A stretch of DNA of 64,000 nucleotides from Lutraria lutraria. Lineage: Eukaryota > Mollusca > Bivalvia > Venerida > Mactridae. Both the position numbers and the translations under genes were made by a program. The stretch's first letter is position 1; every line of letters begins with the position of its first letter. Of the stretch, positions 26,831 to 40,538 are shown one piece after another. Below the pieces are notes generated by a model. It ran no database searches. It saw only the letters and a program-made list of their open reading frames with translations, and was not told the origin of the DNA. The stretch lies in the NCBI GenBank assembly GCA_964023205.1, contig OZ026833.1:7032138-7096137 (forward strand), read 5' to 3'.

Positions 26831-28116
26831 CTCAAATCGATTCCAGCGATAGTTATTTTCACAATTATCATGATACCCCATCTTTAAAATAATTGTTAAA
26901 ACTTGTGTCTATAATGTTTTATACGTCTCTATCAGGAGCACAAAAAGAATGAAAACTTGCATACAGTAAAACATATGTACAAAAATAGTGGTGCATAGCA
27001 AACTTTGAGTAGTAAAGATAGCAAGTACCAAATATAAACAAAAAAATCAGACAGAATAGTTTCAAGAATGTGAGAATATTTCAATATATCATACATCAAA
27101 ATCAATTTCTTTCGTTTTCAACTCAAATTTCAGTTATCTAAAATTGACTATTGACAAGTGCACAGCCAAACACGCCCGGTTAGTGGACTGTTTGCATTAA
27201 TTTAAACTCGTGTGTTGTATTAAACGATGTTTTATGATAGCAGAACATGCTTTTGTTCATCCAGTAAGTAATCGCTTTATTCTCAATGCACTGAATTAAT
27301 TTTTGAAACCAAAAGTTTTATCATCAACTAGTATCTTATGTACAAATGTAGTAGGTTTTAAGATATTCAACGCCTTAACTCAATTATCTGAAACATCTCG
27401 AACGACTGGAAACGTGTACAAACTCTGAAATGAATAAAACATAGATGCGCCAAACCAACTCACATTGTGAAGCATCTTTTTAATCAGTTTAATGAAATTT
27501 CGTCCATAAATACGGATGTTATGCATTTCTGTGGACCCGAATAATTTCTTCAGTAAAAATAGAGATTCACGGGGAGAAATAAATACCGAGAACAATATTA
27601 GTACTGGTGCAGAATCCAGGTAAAGTAGTTAAAATGACTGTCCGTCCGCACGTCCTAGTAACGAAAATATTGTTCAACAATAGACGTTAAACATGAACAT
27701 GTACGAGTTGATACGCCCGAAAATTTCGAACTTTCGCACTTTTCGAACTGACCCATCCTTCTGTTTATGTGTGAAATAGTTATTGACTGTCACATGATTT
27801 ATTTCAATTTCCAAAAAAAGCAAAAATACCAATCGTGTCCTTGTTGAAATCATAGACACATGTTTACAAAAAAAATTACTCCAGTTGGAAGTTGGAATTC
27901 TACGATATTCAGCTTAGTAGATAGCGGAAAGCGTGTCAGTCAAAAAAGAAAAACAGTTTTAGATAAGCAAAACAGGACTCCATTGTAAATTTAGCTTTTG
28001 TTTGTTTGAAAATCCTGAAAATAGTGCCTACTTTCGTTTTTGAGCTGGTTACCTTTACTTTTCTGTATACATTGATAGTGGTAAGAGCGACCGTTGCGGG
28101 TGGGGTAATTTTCATT

Positions 28117-28298
28117 AAACAAGGTCACTAACTTTAAATCATTGTAACCTCTAACTGATCGTGGTTCGCTTTATAAGAGAAAGTGTAGACAGTTGCTTAC
28201 GGTGGAATGGTTTCTAGTGCTGGTTCTTTCCAGGAACGATGGGTAGATGGACTGTCCGCTTCATATGACTCTGACTGTTGAAACGGGGCGTAAAACCC
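28117..28298 (+). repeat. tRNA-derived SINE family 1, degenerate copy
   Basis: Runs from ggtcactaactttaaatc through agtgtagacagttgcttacgg to ctgttgaaacggggcgtaaaa, parallel to the reverse complements of the copies at 31633-31842 and 35966-36186. The A-box end is lost or decayed. Confidence 0.7.
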
Positions 28299-31200
28299 AA
28301 TGCATTATGGATATTTCGAACGGGAGGCAACTCGGGGGTAAAAATGGGGACACTTGATTATTTCTAAAAATGGGTTAAGCCACCTTCGTGAAATTTTCAT
28401 TCATGTCTGAACGGTAATCATTGTTATGTAGTGACTCATAATTTATAAGATAAGTGACTAAGTGCTGAATTGCAACAAATGTTTGAAGTGTAGAAATTCC
28501 AATAACAAAATTCTGACACCGTGTTGTAATGTTGTGTGTGTTGGTATGAATAATAAATATCTACAAATCAAACGACAAACACAAATGTGTACAGACACTT
28601 TTTATTTCTAAATCCAAAAATTATCAAAATCTAAAGCATGTGTTTTGAAAGGCGATTATTTATAAACTGACAAGCATTAGAATTGCAACAGAGTGCAGTT
28701 ACGTTTAAATATCATTATAGTCTGTTCTAATATAATACTGTAACGGTGGACATGATGTATTAAGATTAGCTTTAAGTGTAATTTTAGGCTTCTTTCGTTT
28801 TTTGTTTTTCGGTACGAACACAAAGTTAAGACCATTCTCAACAGTCGGTCGGTTTAATTTTCTTCCTTACCGAAGAGCTTCCATTAACCTTCCGCCTACG
28901 AACATAGTTCCATTTTTTAAATTCAATGCAATAACCTTATATCAATAATAATAATATAAATATTGCATGCATCCAAGTCAAAATCAGATGGCAATGCAAA
29001 ATCGTAAACGAACCATATTTTTTTTTTTTTACATTCTGGACAGTCCTCTACTTCGGATTACTACAATATTTACTATCAGTACACACATTTCAAGCAAGAG
29101 TGACGTCTTAATTCACATGTTGTATATGCTGATTTAGTCTAGTTCCGAGCTTCTATTGTAAACACATAGAAGTCATTGAATTCATGGACGATGCGATGTT
29201 AACTGTGAGTCAAACAGATCTTTAAAAATGTGGTTCATCGGGAAGATTAATCCATTAATCTAATGCTTATAACGTGTAACTTTGTCTCCGAGGATGATTA
29301 TCTTCATTTATTGTATGATATTTTACATTCAGGTAATGTAGACTATATAATGCTAATTGCTGAACTACTTTTGGTGATCAAATGGGGAAACATAAATCAA
29401 AGTACTGAATGCGCATTGAACAGAAAAGACTTTAACAATTGCATGGCGGGTGTAGTAAAGTGTAGTACTTAGGTCTGCATCGAAATTCATACGCGAACTA
29501 TCGTTCGGTTTCCGAAACTTAGCACAATGGTTAAGTATCTCCCTATAACATAATTTAGAACAATTTCAAAAATGTTCTTTTCCTAATTCAAATAATTCAA
29601 AATGACATTTTGTTTTTAATCTAAGAGCCGCATTTATCAATAATGTGTAGCAGGGTTTTGATTTAATTCACAGGGAAGTAAATCTTGGTGATACTGCGTT
29701 GTACTATGTTTGAGTTGTCTCCCTTGCAGTGAATTAGTGGTCAGTTTTGATCATTTTGTTAGACTAAGAATTATCTGGTTTGGTGAAAATAAATGAACCT
29801 TAAAGGAATGTGACCTTTCAAGTATTTTTACTTTTGAATCAGTTCGTTGTCTTGGTTTAGCCAGTTTTTAACTTTTTACAGCTTGAATCATGTGTAGGTT
29901 GTATATGAGGGGTTCATTTATTTGTGTGTGTTTTTTTTGTTAGTAATTCTACAAAAGCTTTACAAGATATTATTCTTTTCTTAATACTTCATAAATAAGT
30001 ACAAGAGTTGCTTATTTTAAATAGCTATTTAATTAATAGTTTTGAGGAATTAGATGGTTTTCAGAGTGATTCTTAGTCAACTAGAATTACCACACCTGTC
30101 CTTTCATCCTATCACTTTTTTAAATAATACCTTTCTAACTTTACAGTTCTTTAACAGTTACAGTAGAGAGTGCTTATAGTTTGAGAGTGGATGAATCATT
30201 TATCCCATCGATGATAAGTTAAATGCTGTAATTGTATATTTTAATAATGTTTATACACATGCATATTTCCCCAATAATAAAGTACTCACACAACGAGCAG
30301 GACAAAGACTGGTACATTACAGCGATATAAACATGGTAGTCTGTAAAAAAAAACAGAAAACAGTTTGTTGATTACATTTTGTTGTAATCTATTACAATTA
30401 CGAGATCTAATTACATTGTGCAGACAAAATTAACGATTAAACAGATCCTTCTCCCTGATTAGATGAAAAGAAACCGCACAGTTCGGTCAACAATGTCACT
30501 GAATGTCACTATACACTTCCCGAAACTGATATCTATGCACGCATAGCATTCGATGTTAACCAGAAAAAAACTATATTCTAGTGAAAGACGGGAGGAAATT
30601 TGCGAATTGTTACAATTAGGAGAAATATGTACGGTAAAATGTTTATAAACTCTATGAAAACTTAACTAACCCGGCCAAGTCATCATATATTGTTATTCAA
30701 ATCAGTTTGGAACTAGTTCAACGGAAAATAACCTAAAATAAAGGCTTGCGCTATGACCTGTCTTAAACATTTAATTTCCGTCGAAACCGAAACCCACTTT
30801 TAACAATTATTTTGAATAGATCGTGTTCATACTTAAAAAGGGCGATGGTATCGGATCGGACCAATGCACTTAAGTCAGAAATGGTTTTGTTGTATTAACA
30901 TAAAACACATGATTTTGAATTGCATTATTCAATAATTATTGAATAGTAGTTCTTTTTATCGAGCTAGCGTAGGTTATCTGACCATCTTCACGACAATGTG
31001 CACATAGTTAGTATGAAACTTAATTCATAAATAAATCCGAAAAATAATAAGTGAACTGGTGCATTAACATTTGTAGATAATTAAACGCAAACTTTAATTT
31101 AGCATGAAATGTAAAAAATGAAGAAAATCTTACATTTTTTGTAATCATATTTGCATTCCCTTGACACCGCAGTTCATTTATGTTGCAAAATAAGCACAAC

Positions 31201-31632
31201 GCCGTTTGGAATTGATTATGTCGGACATCTACCAAAATATATGTATGCTGATTATGTTACTGTCAACAACAGAAGATTAAAAACCTGAAATGAAATATGT
31301 ACGCTATACATGTATGTGACATAAAGTTGGACAGACATAAATCAGGTCAAGCAAAGGGTCGAGGGATGCAAATAGTAAATTAGCAAGTTTTATTGCATAG
31401 ATATTAGTTACATTGAGAAAATAATGAAAACTCACTGACATAACATACATGTATAATTTAATGCAACAGTGATAGCATTAAAATAGTGCAGGTATCAAAG
31501 AAAAGTTAATGTGTGGATAACAGCTAAATATCTTAAACAATGAGACAATATAAAACTAGATTTGAATATAACTGAATTGGAAGTCTGTTCATATATAGTC
31601 TTCATTATGGTTTGTTTTGTTTGTTTATTTGA

Positions 31633-31842
31633 GTTTTACGCCCCTTTTCAACAATCAGGGTCATATGAGGTGGGCAGTTCACTTAAGCATCATTCTTGGG
31701 AAGACTTAGTACTAGACTCCCATCCACCTTAAGCAACTGTCTACTTTCTCACATAGCTGAGCTCGAACCCACAACCCCATATAGGTCAGGTGTTTCAGTG
31801 ATTTGAAGTCAGCGACCATAACCATTCGACCACGGAGACAGG
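31633..31842 (-). repeat. tRNA-derived SINE family 1, full-length copy
   Basis: On the minus strand it begins cctgtctccgtggtcgaatg (A-box-like) and has gggttcgagctc (B-box-like) about 50 bases on. It then has the family body (gagaaagtagacagttgctt) and ends ctgattgttgaaaaggggcg followed by taaaactc. The 3' end abuts a T/G-rich run on the plus strand. Confidence 0.8.
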
Positions 31843-32087
31843 TTTCTTCATTATACACAGAGACAAATAAATACATTGGAATGTCAGATAACGCTGAACT
31901 CTCAATATTAGAAATGACTAAGGTTTGACGCAATTACTAGCCTGAAATTTTGTGAGTGATAACTATTGGTTCTATTCTCGTGAACACTTTAAAATGAATA
32001 GAATCATCTTTATCATCAATGAGCACAGTCATATACATATGGCAAATATTTCATCATAAAACCATTACAGATGTAGACCGTGTATTC

Positions 32088-32439
32088 TTAAAGGGGCATA
32101 TCCTACAACTTGGTGCATTTAGAATTAAGGCAAAATGATGATAAATTAGAAGCATGTAAAGAAAAAAGCAGACGAAGAAAGTTTCAGCCAAAAATTCATC
32201 CAATTAAAAATAAAATCATAAAAAATATGTATTTGTGACACATACATTTAGTCATGGAAATGTTTGGGTGGAAGTGATTTATTATTCAAAGCTATGTTTT
32301 TTGCGGCTAGTACCTAAACTAGTTATTTTATGACCCATGTTCTTCCTGCAATTATCCATTATATATTGTTTATATATACATCTAGCACATTTTTACACTT
32401 CCACAGAATGTTTGTCTGTTGTAGGGTATGCCCCTTTAA
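32088..32439. mobile_element. MITE with TTAA-flanked terminal inverted repeats (352 bp)
   Basis: The left end reads TTAAAGGGGCATATCCTACA and the right end, reverse-complemented, reads TTAAAGGGGCATACCCTACA, so the ends match with one mismatch. The interior is AT-rich with no coding capacity. The TTAA at both ends could be the target-site duplication, as in piggyBac-like elements. Single ends of the same type (tttaaaggggcatgccc) occur at about 39462 and 43698. Confidence 0.8.
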
Positions 32440-33182
32440 AATAAGCGGGCGGTTATTGAACTTTGAAGGCCGATTCAGGAATAATACAGTTGTGCTGATA
32501 TCAAATATTAAATATAGGATCTTCCTGTTTTAAAGCTGATCAGTACAGTCTTTGTCATCAAAATTTCGAATAAATAAGATATATGGTGATTCAGATGGAA
32601 CTTTGTCACAATTTGTTATTTAAATATTCGTAAACACATTGTTTTGTTTTTTAAATATTCATATCTTCCTTGTTTATGCCTGCGTAGCTCGGTGGGTCTT
32701 TCTCATTCACCTTTCACAACATTATTACAATGCGTACGTTTCTGTCAGATCATAGACATAAATAGCATTTTATGCTTTTATAATTTAAGTGTCATTTTAT
32801 GCTATAACATTACATCGTTGACACCTCATCTGGACTGCGTTATAAATTCCCCCGTTTTATTCAAACTGTAATTCTGCTTGACGCAACGTGCAAAAATATT
32901 AAGAACCATGACACGTCACATCGTAGATTTTTTATATTTATTTGTCCATTACCCGTCTGTCAGTATTTGTGGTGATTAAGGTCGTTCCTTGGCGCTTTGT
33001 TGCCACTGATGTGTTCGTCTGATACATGGCCGAAGTTTCCACACAGTTATTTATTATGAAAACAGATCCATATAGTACTTTTTGCTCAAAACATGTCTCA
33101 TGCGTTATAAGGAATAGAAGCTTCATGAATATTATTACAAAACTGTCAACACAACAACAACCTTTCGAAATACTTGCTCTAT

Positions 33183-33720
33183 ATTATGTCCCCTTTTGAA
33201 GAAAATGGGACATATTGCTTGGCACATGTCCGTCAGTCCGTTGCTCCTTACCCACCAGAAGGTGGTTGTGGGGTTGGGGTTAGGGTTAGTTCAACTTCAC
33301 ATTCTGAGAAACAATCTCGTACAAGCCGGATTGTTGGGGTAATTTGAAACTGTGGGGCCAAACAACGACTTGTGGGGATAAAAACATCAAAAGAAGATCA
33401 AAGGCTGCACCCACAACTTACCTCTTATGAGAACGTCTGTCGGAGCGTCCGTAATCAACCTTGTTCGGCCAGTAACTAGAGAACAGTTTGGCCTTAGGTC
33501 ATCAGATCGGTTGTGAGGTTAGTCATCTAAATGATCTTAGATGAGTACGTCAAAGGCCAAGGTCACAGTGTCTTTCAACACAAAACCTTGTCCGACCAAT
33601 GACTAGAGAATATGTGGCCTGACGTCCTCAGACTTGATCGCATGTTGATGACCCCTATTGATTTTAAGTCCTATAGGTCAATGTCTTACTTTCCAGTTGG
33701 CCTTTAGGTGATCTCGTGTT
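33183..33720 (+). repeat. Dispersed repeat segment in array unit 1 (counterparts in units 2 and 3)
   Basis: It begins tatgtcccctttt-gaagaaa and runs through cacatgtc-gtc-gtccgttgctcc to gtcacagtgtctttcaacac and the ttggcctttaggtgatctcg region. Counterparts lie at about 37976-38510 and 42212-42746. From memory, this type of sequence is common in mollusc genomes; this was not searched. Confidence 0.55.
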
Positions 33721-33809
33721 TCACAAATACTTCTCGTTTTATTTGTATTATTATATTTTTTTACATTATTACTACATTTAATAGTTGTCAATTAAAAATC
33801 ACCCTCCAT

Positions 33810-34010
33810 TTAACATAATGTGGAATTGAATTTCGTGGATTTCGTGGGTCGACACATCCACGAAATCAAATCGCGAATTTAAATGCAGAGGTCAGGCATT
33901 TCTTTTCAAAAATCAAAGACCACGAATTTATGTCCCCACGAAATAACCATTTTAGTAAAAAACGAAAATTGAGCCCGACGAAAATGAAAATACAGTAATC
34001 CGGGCTTAAT
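33810..34010. repeat. MITE-like palindromic insertion present only in array unit 1
   Basis: It contains tttcgtgg repeats facing ccacgaaat around tcgacacatccacg, plus later ccacgaattt and ccccacgaaat motifs. The corresponding position in units 2 and 3 (about 38600 and 42840) lacks it, so it either inserted after the first duplication or was lost from the other lineage. Confidence 0.6.
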
Positions 34011-35562
34011 TACCCAGATGGCTCTGGATAAAATTCATTATATTTTTAATGATTTAGGTGCTAATTTAACCTCAGTCTTAAACTTACCTCTCGTAGGCCC
34101 GTTTGTTTCTGCCGTTAGTGTGGTATATCTAACTTGTTCTAACCCTAAGATGTCTCGAACTTGATTAAAGTAAACAAGTACGCGCCCGAAACAGAAATAT
34201 TATTTTTCAACATTAAGACAAATGACAAAGCGTGTGTTTAATATTACATGCATGAGTGTTAATATTGGTCTGTGATGAACACTGCACGTGGTCTTCCTGT
34301 TTTATATCCTGTACTTTTCAAATGTTGCAAATATGCAATAAAATAATTACAGCGCAACATGATATCTATTTTTACCCAGACACAATGTTTATATACATCG
34401 TTGATAAAACTGAGTCACTTACCAATGATGTAATAGTGTTTATCACGAAGAGAACTCAGAACATTTATTTGTTATTTATTAAAAGTATTCTGGGCAATGT
34501 CTTGCTTAGATCATATCGTGAGCTGGTTCAAGGTCAATATTCAAAACACATTCATAAAATTATAATGAAAAATAAATTGAGATTATAAATTGCAACCACG
34601 ATGCATAATACAGTAGGACTTCGCTTAGCAATCACTTGAATATTTAGGATACCACATTATTATGACAGTTTACTCTCTATATCTACTTTAGTTTGAGTCC
34701 TCGTCTATATCAAAGTTACTTATAATATCTCTTGTCCTAAAGTTGGCCTACATATCGAGGTTTACTAACAAATTAAGACAAATTAAGTTAAAACGTCGAG
34801 ACATAGATAACGGATAACAGAGATTGGCAACTTAAAATATCACGCATGACATCATTTTGTAAATTCAGTAGCATAACAGTGAATGTAACTGTAATACCAT
34901 CATTTCGTTTGGGTACAACTTTAGTGAACAATAATCTAGTCTTTAAGTAAGACTATATATTCGAGAACAATCAATCTTATTTATTTAAAATCACCTCAAT
35001 TATACAGTACGAAAATGCCCCCTTTGAAATTAAAAGCAATCAAGTATCATAGGTTTTCAAGTTGGGCATTGAAGAAAGTCGACTATCTAGATGAAGAGAC
35101 ATTGGACATTTGAAATCTCTATTGTCAAATTTATCGCCAGGTATACGTCAGATTTTTCGACTGACCAGTGCCTTGCTACCCAGAGGTTCGAATATTTGAA
35201 GATCCATTATTTTGCTTAGATTTCACACTGCTCTTAAAAACACGTTTTTTTCATATCCCATATTATTTCCGACGTATGGACTATATCATACCTTATTTTA
35301 CCCATCGACTGTGAATAAGTATGACTCTAGAGGGTATCATATCATTTTACTTTTATTTATGTATAAGTACATGTGTGAAGATTGTTTGTTTCCTGTTTTA
35401 GAAATTGTTTATTTATATATAAGCTCAAACAAATTATGTATGTACACGTAGTATGTTATTCAACACCTCCGTACCGTCTGACTTGTAAAAAAATATTTCG
35501 TGTGTTCGATTATTTATGCATTAGAAAACGAATCCAGCAATACATATAAAACGTTCAAAAGC

Positions 35563-35800
35563 GGCCCTTTTTGTCGAGTGGTCATAGTCTCCAATTAGTA
35601 ATCACTAGCCTCTAACCGCTGTGAGTTCGAATCCTATCCAGGACCAAATTTCACATGAGAGGAAGCTGTCAAGCTAACGTACAGAATGTCTGCGGTTCTA
35701 CCCAGGTGTAAGCCTGGTGTCTACCTCCGCTGTTAAAGCTGTAAAGATCGCCAAATGACCCTAGCTGTTGGTGCGACGTTAATTTCCAGTGAAAAAAAAA
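35563..35800 (+). repeat. tRNA-derived SINE family 2, array unit 1
   Basis: The head has A-box-like gtcgagtggtcatagt and B-box-like gtgagttcgaatcc, about 45 bases apart. The body continues through gaagctgtcaagctaacgta and gtgtctacctccgc to ggtgcgacgttaa and an A-rich tail. It is a pseudo-tRNA head, not a functional tRNA gene: the long body follows directly and no full cloverleaf closes. Confidence 0.8.
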
Positions 35801-35928
35801 CAAGCAGTCCTAACTTGTACGTAAGCATACACTGTGTGGACAGGATAAATTATTGTCAGTATGGATCAAAAGAGGGTCGAAGGTTATAAACCTTGATATC
35901 GATCTCCAAGCTCAAACTGTATAGTGTG

Positions 35929-35965
35929 TTCGTTCGTTCGTTCGTTCGTTTGTTTGTTTGTTTGT
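35929..35965. repeat. (TTCG)n/(TTTG)n microsatellite
   Basis: About four TTCG units followed by about four TTTG units, at the 3' tail of the minus-strand SINE that follows. Expanded (TTTG)n tracts lie at the matching places in units 2 and 3 (about 40390-40450 and 44626-44686). Confidence 0.85.
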
Positions 35966-36186
35966 GTTTACGCCTCTTTTCAACAGTCAGAGTCATATGA
36001 GGCGGACAGTTTACCTTATCATTGTTTCTGGGAAGAACCAGTACTAGAGTCCTCCGTAAGCAACTGCCTACTTTCTCACTTAAAGAGACATGGTTGGTAA
36101 GTTGGCTCGTACCCACGACCCTCTATCAGTGAGAGGTTACAGTGATTTGAAGTCAGCGATCTTAACCACTCGACCACGGAGGCGGG
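35966..36186 (-). repeat. tRNA-derived SINE family 1, array unit 1
   Basis: On the minus strand it starts cccgcctccgtggtcgagtg, has gggtcgtgggtacgagcc as B-box region, contains gagaaagtaggcagttgctt and ends ctgttgaaaagaggcgtaaa. Units 2 and 3 keep only the 3' part of this SINE (about 40452-40538 and 44688-44774). Confidence 0.8.
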
Positions 36187-39100
36187 TATACAAGTTCATT
36201 ATGATAAACCAACAATGATATCTCGTCAACAAAAGTGATCTCAATACGTATTTTAACATTAAGCATTGAATATTTTCCGCTATCTAAAATGCTTTGAGAA
36301 TTAAATTAAGATTTCAGCTTGGAGTCCGTTCTCAAGTTTTATAACCTTGGTGTGCTAATACTGTAGTCAAATGGCTTTACAAACTGAAATAAACATTGTT
36401 ATACTTCGATGACTATCCACAAGTTGCAAGGCCTAACATCGATTTTTACTGTAATGGATATCCTTATTACTAAAGAAATGTTTTATCTGATCCTCTTGTT
36501 TGACTTGATCAATACAAGATTTTGTGTTAAATCAATACGTGAACGTAAATAATAAAAGTCGCATTTGCAATGAACAATTCGTTTGCGGTTAAACAGTAAT
36601 TAGCTACATTAGATCCAGATACTAACTATACGTTTCTTTTACACTTGTAAGGACAACAAATTAAATGTTTAATACATTTTTATTCGACTCCCAACAATAT
36701 GTACAAAGCATAAAACAATGAAATTGAAATTATTTTGATGTATTTGAAAATGATTCAAATAAGACAAAAATAAGCATTTGAAAAGCCTCATTCAAAATTA
36801 TCATGCATAAAAATCTTGATTACCGGAGATAAGATAATTATAATTATCAAGCCCTTCAATGTTTATTGAATACATTTTTGTTTGTATCACAACACAATAG
36901 TGTCCTTTTAAAATGTCATACCAGTCACGAAGGGAACAGGCATCAATTGTTAAAGTGAGTTTTGCATTTTAAATCATCGTAGTAGATGTCGATATCAATA
37001 AATATTGATTCCACAGAATGCGTATAGCTATAGGTTCATATACAAACAGTCAAATATAAATTATTCAAGCCAACTGAAAATCAAATGTAGAGACATAACA
37101 CGAATGTAACATTTCATAAGAAGATATAATAAAGATATTCACATATCGAGTATTGATAAGTAACATTGCAATCATATACAATCATTGTCTCCTCATATTA
37201 CATTAAAAGCGAAGCGCTTTTAGTATTGGAATAGCAACAAATACAGAAAAAATCAATGAATAGTTATGCTTCATGAAAATTATTCAGTTCCTGATCGTTA
37301 AGAGCTGATCAGAACAGTCTTTGTCATTAAAGTTTCGAATATATAAGACAAATAATTATTTGTTCAGATGGAGCTTTGTCACAATTAGTTCATTAAATAT
37401 TCTTTAACCTTTTTTAATATTCATATCTTCCTTGTTTATGTCTGGGTAGCTCTGTGAATCTTTGTCATTCACCTTTCACAACATTATTTTAATGCGTATA
37501 TTTCTATTAGATTATGAACTGTGATAAATAACAATGTTCGCATTTCATGCTTTTATAATTCATTGTATGCTATAAAAATGTATTACATCGTTATTGATTG
37601 ACACCTCATCTGGTTTGCGTTAGAAATTCCCCATTTCATTTAAACTGTAATTCCCCTTGACGCATTGTGCAGACATATTAATAACAATGCCACACGTATT
37701 CATTGCGACACGTCATATAGTAGATTTTTGTGTTTTATTTATTTGTCCTTTACCCGTCTGTCAGTATTTGTGGTGATTGTGGTCGTTCCTTGGCGCTTTG
37801 TTCCCACTGATGTGTTACCGAAGTTTCCAAACAGTTGTTTATTATGAAAACAGATCCATAGTAGATATTTGCTCAAAACATGTCTTATACGTTATAAGGA
37901 ATAGATTGAAGCTTCATTGATATTGTCACAAAACTGTCAACATTACAACAACCTTTCCAAAGACCTACTCTTTATTATGTCCCCTTTCGAAGAAATTGGG
38001 ATATATTGCTTTGCACATGTCGGTTTGTCGGTCGGTCCGTCTGTCCGTTGCTCCTTACACACCAGAGGGTGGTTGTGGGGCTGGGTTTAGGATTAATACA
38101 ACTTGATATTGTGAGGTGCAATTATGTACAATCCAGAATTATGGGGATAATTTGGAAATGTGTGGTGAAAAAAAGGACTTGTGGGAATAAAACATCAAAC
38201 GAAGATCAAACGATGCACCCCGCAACTTACCTCACATGCGAATTCCGTCGGTCCTACCACAACCAAACCTCATTCGGCACCGTTTGGCCTTAGGTAATCA
38301 GATCTGGTTGGAATGTTGTTCATCACATGTAGAATACTTTTGATGATATTAGATCAGTACGTTAAAGGTCAAGGTCACAGTGACTTTCAACACAAAACCT
38401 TAACAATGAGGCCTAACGTCCTCAGACTTGATTGCATGTAGGTGATTCCTATTGATTCTAAGTCATGCAGGCCAAGATCTTACTTGCTGACCTTTAGGGG
38501 CTCCCGTGTTTCACAATCACTAGTCTTCTCGTTTTATTTGTATTGCCACATTTTGGCATTTTTACTACATTAAACATTTGTCAAACATTTAACAAAAAAT
38601 CATTTCTTATGTATGTAATCCAAAATCGACGATAATGCCATACAGAGCAAAAAGTGATCCTTATCAAATTTTGAGCAGTATAGTTCTAACCATACGATGT
38701 CTCGATGAAAGTAAATAATTTCGCGCCCGAAACAGAAAGGCAACGTCACTCTTAACATTTAGACAAATAACAAAGCGTGTATTTAATAGTACATGCATGA
38801 GTGTTCATATTCGTTTGTAATGAATGGTGCGCGTGGTCTTCCTGTTATATGAAAGGGCGTTCTTTTCAAATGTTGCAAATATGCAATAAAATAATTACAG
38901 CGCAATATGCTATCTATATTTACCCAGACACAATGTTTATAATTATGCATCGTTTAATAAAACTGAATGCCTAACCAATGATGTAATAGTGTGTATCAGG
39001 AAGAGAAAATCTATTTGTTATTTATTAAAAACAATTTGTACAATGTCTTGCTTAGATCATGCCGTGGGCTTATTCAATGTCAATATTCAAAACACATTCA

Positions 39101-40042
39101 TAAAATTATAATGAAAAATAAATTGAGATTATAAACTGCAGCCATGATGCATACTACAGTAGGACTTCAATTAGCAAACAATTTGAACATTTCTGATATC
39201 TCACTATAAGGACTATTTACTCTCTATATCAATTTTATATTTCAATCTTATATTGAGTCCTCGTCAGTAATAAAGTTAATTATAATATCTCTAGTCCTAA
39301 AGTTGGCCTAAATATCGAGGTTTACTAACAAATTAATACAAATTAAGGTAAAACGTCGTTTTAAGTTAATACCATCATTTCGTTTGGGTACAGTTTTAGT
39401 GAACAATAATCTGGTCTTTAAGTAAGACTATTTATTCGGGAACGGTTAAACATATTTATTTAAAGGGGCATGCCCAGGAACTGCTGTGTCTTTTTTTTCG
39501 TACACCAAAAATGCGGTCGTCATGTGCGGCTGTCGAATATCTAGATGAAGAAACATTGGACATTTCGAATCTCCATTGTCAAATTTATCGCCAGGTTAAC
39601 ATCAGATCTTTTCGACTGATCAGTGCCTTGCCACCAAGAGGTTCGAATATTTGAAGATCCACTGTTTTGCTTAGACTTCACATTGCTTTTAAAACACGTA
39701 TTCAGGCTGTTTCATAATATCATATCAAGGATATGTATATAAGTCCTTGATCATATTACTTCCGACGTATGGGCTATTTCATACCTCATTTCACCCATCG
39801 ACTGTGAATAAGTATGACTCTTGATTGTAATCTTATTTATGCATAAGTACATGTGTGAAGATTTATTTCGTGTTTTAGAAATTGTTTTATTTGTCTATGA
39901 GCTCCAATAACCTATGTATGTACCAATCATGTGTTATTCAACTCCTACCTACCACCTGACTTGTAAAATAATCTTCCACAAATATGTTCGATTACTTATG
40001 CATCGGATTACGAACCCAGCAACACGTGTAAAACCTTCAAAG

Positions 40043-40278
40043 GGGTCTTCGTGATCGAGTGGTTATGGTTTCCAACTAGTAATCACTAGCTTCTTACCGC
40101 TGTGAGTTCGAATCCTACACAGGACCAACTTTCACATGAAGAAGCTGTCTAGCTAACGTACGGAAGGTCTGTGGTACTACCCAGGTGCAAGCCTTGTGTC
40201 TACCTCCGCCGTTAAAGCTGTAAAGATCGCCAAATGACCCTGGCTGTTGGTGCGATGTTAATTTCCAGTGAAAAAACA
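40043..40278 (+). repeat. tRNA-derived SINE family 2, array unit 2
   Basis: Same element as at 35563-35800, with gatcgagtggttatgg and gtgagttcgaatcc boxes. It was duplicated with the array unit. Confidence 0.8.
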
Positions 40279-40451
40279 AGTAGTATTGTCAGTATGGATC
40301 AAAAGAGGGTCCAAGGTTATAACCTTGCAATCGATCTCCAAGCTCAAATTTTATAGGGTTTTTTGTTGTTGTTTTTATGTGTATACGTTCATTTGTTTGT
40401 TCATTTGTTTGTTTGTTTGTTTGTTTTGTTTTTGTGTTTTTTTTGTTTTGA

Positions 40452-40538
40452 TTTACGCCTCTTTTCAACAGTCAGAGTCATACGTGGCGGACAGTTTACC
40501 TTACCATCGTTTCTGGGAAGAAGCAGTACTACAGAACC
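40452..40538 (-). repeat. Truncated SINE family 1 fragment, array unit 2
   Basis: Only the 3' part remains, from tttacgcctcttttcaacag to gcagtactacagaacccc on the plus strand. The head present in unit 1 is missing, which marks a deletion in the unit 2/3 lineage. Confidence 0.75.

Larger units (their letters stand above)
26831..32087. other. Gene-free intergenic region with SINE copies
   Basis: No gene is recognised. It contains two copies of a tRNA-derived SINE (28117-28298 and 31633-31842) and a T-run near 29020-29032. The remaining open frames are short and resemble nothing I know. Confidence 0.5.

Noticed and set aside
32534..32700. The tandem array starts almost exactly at the midpoint between the two PKS start codons (about 32623), suggesting a functional centre of symmetry
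   Set aside because: The spacer halves show no inverted homology to each other; the coincidence has no other support.
33265..33290. Telomere-like ggggttggggttagggttag, and a ccctaac motif near 2815
   Set aside because: Only one or two imperfect units occur, inside a dispersed repeat; this is not a telomeric tract.
35563..35650. Possible tRNA gene with A and B boxes (also at about 40043 and 44279)
   Set aside because: The tRNA-like head runs straight into a SINE body and A-rich tail, and the acceptor stem does not close.
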